A stretch of DNA of 7,208 nt from Desulfarculaceae bacterium. Lineage in GTDB: Bacteria; Desulfobacterota; Desulfobacteria; Desulfobacterales; Desulfobacteraceae. The DNA lies in contig JAIPEK010000112.1 in NCBI GenBank assembly GCA_021737205.1, forward strand, positions 1 through 7,208, read 5' to 3'. Below the pieces are notes generated by a model. It did no database searches. It was not told the DNA's origin and saw only the letters and a program-made list of their open reading frames with translations. Made by a program: the position numbers and the translations under genes. Shown here piece by piece: positions 6,623 through 7,208 of the stretch (the stretch's first letter is position 1; every line of letters begins with the position of its first letter).

Positions 6623-6976
6623 TCAGGAAATCTCGTCCAGATCCTTTGAAAGCCGGGATTTGATCTCTTCGACTTCCCTTGCCATGACGCGCTCCATCAC
6701 CTCATACAGCACGGCCTCGATCCGATGGCCGATTTTCTTTTCGATAAGGCGCTCCAGGGCAGCCTCAATCCGATCCTCTCCTATTTCGGACTCCGGGCCG
6801 GGGCCGGCCTGCTCTTGGGTTACATCAAGGCCTTTTTCTTTCTCATTTAAATCCTCATCCACCCTGTCGGTAAGCTCGAGCACCTCCTCATCGGAATCAT
6901 CTGCAATCACATCGGTAAGCTCAATCACTTCTTCCGGATCATCCGAAGATTTGTTTGAATCCGCCCTGTCGTTCAT
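6623..6976 (-). CDS. Acidic 117-residue protein of unknown function with internal repeats
   Basis: I do not recognise a named family. The start at ATG 6976 is chosen because GGGAGGA (6986-6980) sits just upstream and a good promoter lies at 7023-7051. The reading frame continues further upstream, but that part would run through the promoter and looks non-coding. Residues 1-65 are acidic and probably disordered, with EEVIELTD (15-22) and EEVLELTD (30-37) repeated at a 15-residue period. Residues 66-115 are predicted helical and amphipathic, with RIEAAL (69-74) and RIEAVL (85-90) repeated 16 residues apart. There is no signal peptide or membrane segment. An acidic disordered region followed by C-terminal oligomerising helices recalls PopZ-like (DUF2497) hub proteins, but this is a shape analogy only. 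It lies upstream of valS in the same direction, with a terminator between. Confidence 0.8.
   Translation of the reverse strand: MNDRADSNKSSDDPEEVIELTDVIADDSDEEVLELTDRVDEDLNEKEKGLDVTQEQAGPGPESEIGEDRIEAALERLIEKKIGHRIEAVLYEVMERVMAREVEEIKSRLSKDLDEIS
6867..6934 (-). repeat. Two-copy 45-bp-period internal repeat in the acidic-protein gene
   Basis: Bases 6867-6889 and 6912-6934 match at 19 of 23 positions, 45 bases apart. They encode the two EEV(I/L)ELTD motifs. The DNA-level similarity suggests a recent in-frame duplication, or a strongly conserved motif with similar codon choice. Confidence 0.6.
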
Positions 6977-6995
6977 ACATCCTCCCGTGAGCAAA

Positions 6996-7024
6996 ATTAT
7001 AAGCTGTCGGTTTAAATAGCACAA
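6996..7024 (-). promoter_or_regulatory. Second overlapping candidate promoter with a perfect -10
   Basis: A perfect TATAAT (7001-6996) lies 17 bases after TTGTGC (7024-7019, 3 of 6 to TTGACA). Its -35 overlaps the -10 of the promoter at 7023-7051, so the two could not be occupied together. Its predicted start would leave a very short leader that still includes the ribosome-binding site. Confidence 0.3.
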
Positions 7025-7051
7025 TTTATCAAAGTGGCAAAAGGGTGTCAA
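7023..7051 (-). promoter_or_regulatory. Candidate sigma70-type promoter for the acidic-protein gene
   Basis: On the minus strand TTGACA (7051-7046, perfect) is followed by a 17-base spacer and TAAATT (7028-7023, 4 of 6 to TATAAT). The predicted transcript start is near 7016, leaving a leader of about 40 bases. It may also be the main promoter for valS-nadC by readthrough of the hairpin at 6550-6575. Confidence 0.55.
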
Positions 7052-7134
7052 GACGAATAAAACAGGGGGAATATGGCATCCTTCACGACAAGTCAAAAGT
7101 AGTTTACACTTTGTTGATCTTGTATTTTGGCAGT

Positions 7135-7162
7135 GAAATTTGAAATTCGAAATTTGAAATTG
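7135..7162. repeat. Four-copy 7-bp tandem repeat GAAATTN
   Basis: GAAATTT, GAAATTC, GAAATTT and GAAATTG follow one another without a gap. The array is AT-rich and intergenic, upstream of the acidic-protein gene. No function can be assigned from this window. Confidence 0.75.
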
Positions 7163-7206
7163 GGGAAAACACAAAGATGTAGATGCGTTACCTAATTTCG
7201 AATTTC
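7142..7206. repeat. 13-bp inverted repeat at the right edge of the window
   Basis: GAAATTCGAAATT (7142-7154) reappears as its exact reverse complement at 7194-7206, with 39 bases between. The first arm is part of the 7-bp tandem array. The structure may continue past the window. It could be a dispersed intergenic repeat, the edge of a small non-autonomous element or a cruciform-forming spacer; nothing here decides between these. Confidence 0.65.
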
Positions 7207-7208
7207 CA

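Noticed and set aside
6977..7174. N-terminal extension of the acidic-protein gene to an ATG at 7174
   Set aside because: The extension would translate the promoter, the ribosome-binding site and the AT-rich repeats, and its sequence is unlike the acidic protein. The ATG at 6976 has a strong Shine-Dalgarno.

Overview
The window is an ordinary bacterial chromosome segment of moderate-to-high GC. It carries five complete genes, mostly housekeeping. The gene set (small acidic ORF, valS, nadC, response-regulator diguanylate cyclase, lepA) and the sulfate-reducer-like style of the small acidic ORF suggest a Desulfobacterales-type deltaproteobacterium. That placement is inference from general knowledge; no rRNA or lineage marker is present.

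Layout from left to right: bases 1-155 hold no convincing complete gene. There is a possible C-terminal tail of a plus-strand gene ending in tandem stops at 74-79, then short GC-rich inverted repeats. lepA (elongation factor 4) runs leftward from a TTG start at 1961. The gap at 1962-2110 carries candidate sigma70-type promoters for lepA (minus) and for the next gene (plus). They face each other, so the two transcripts would overlap. A rightward gene (2111-3007) encodes a REC-GGDEF response regulator that should make cyclic di-GMP. It converges on nadC with only 14 bases between the stop codons and no visible terminator. nadC (NAD biosynthesis) and valS (valyl-tRNA synthetase) form a tight leftward pair: the valS stop codon overlaps the nadC ribosome-binding site. 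Upstream of valS is a strong intrinsic terminator-like hairpin only 30 bases from the valS start. Beyond it lies a leftward gene for a 117-residue acidic protein of unknown function, with two internal repeats and its own promoter. The right edge (7135-7208) is AT-rich intergenic DNA with a 7-bp tandem repeat and an inverted copy of part of it.

Functionally, lepA and valS serve translation, nadC serves NAD synthesis, and the REC-GGDEF protein is an orphan signalling output with no histidine kinase in view. I see no mobile element, CRISPR array, tRNA, rRNA or defence system. The points most worth a second look are the hairpin in the valS leader, the repeat-bearing acidic protein, the face-to-face promoters and the edge repeats.
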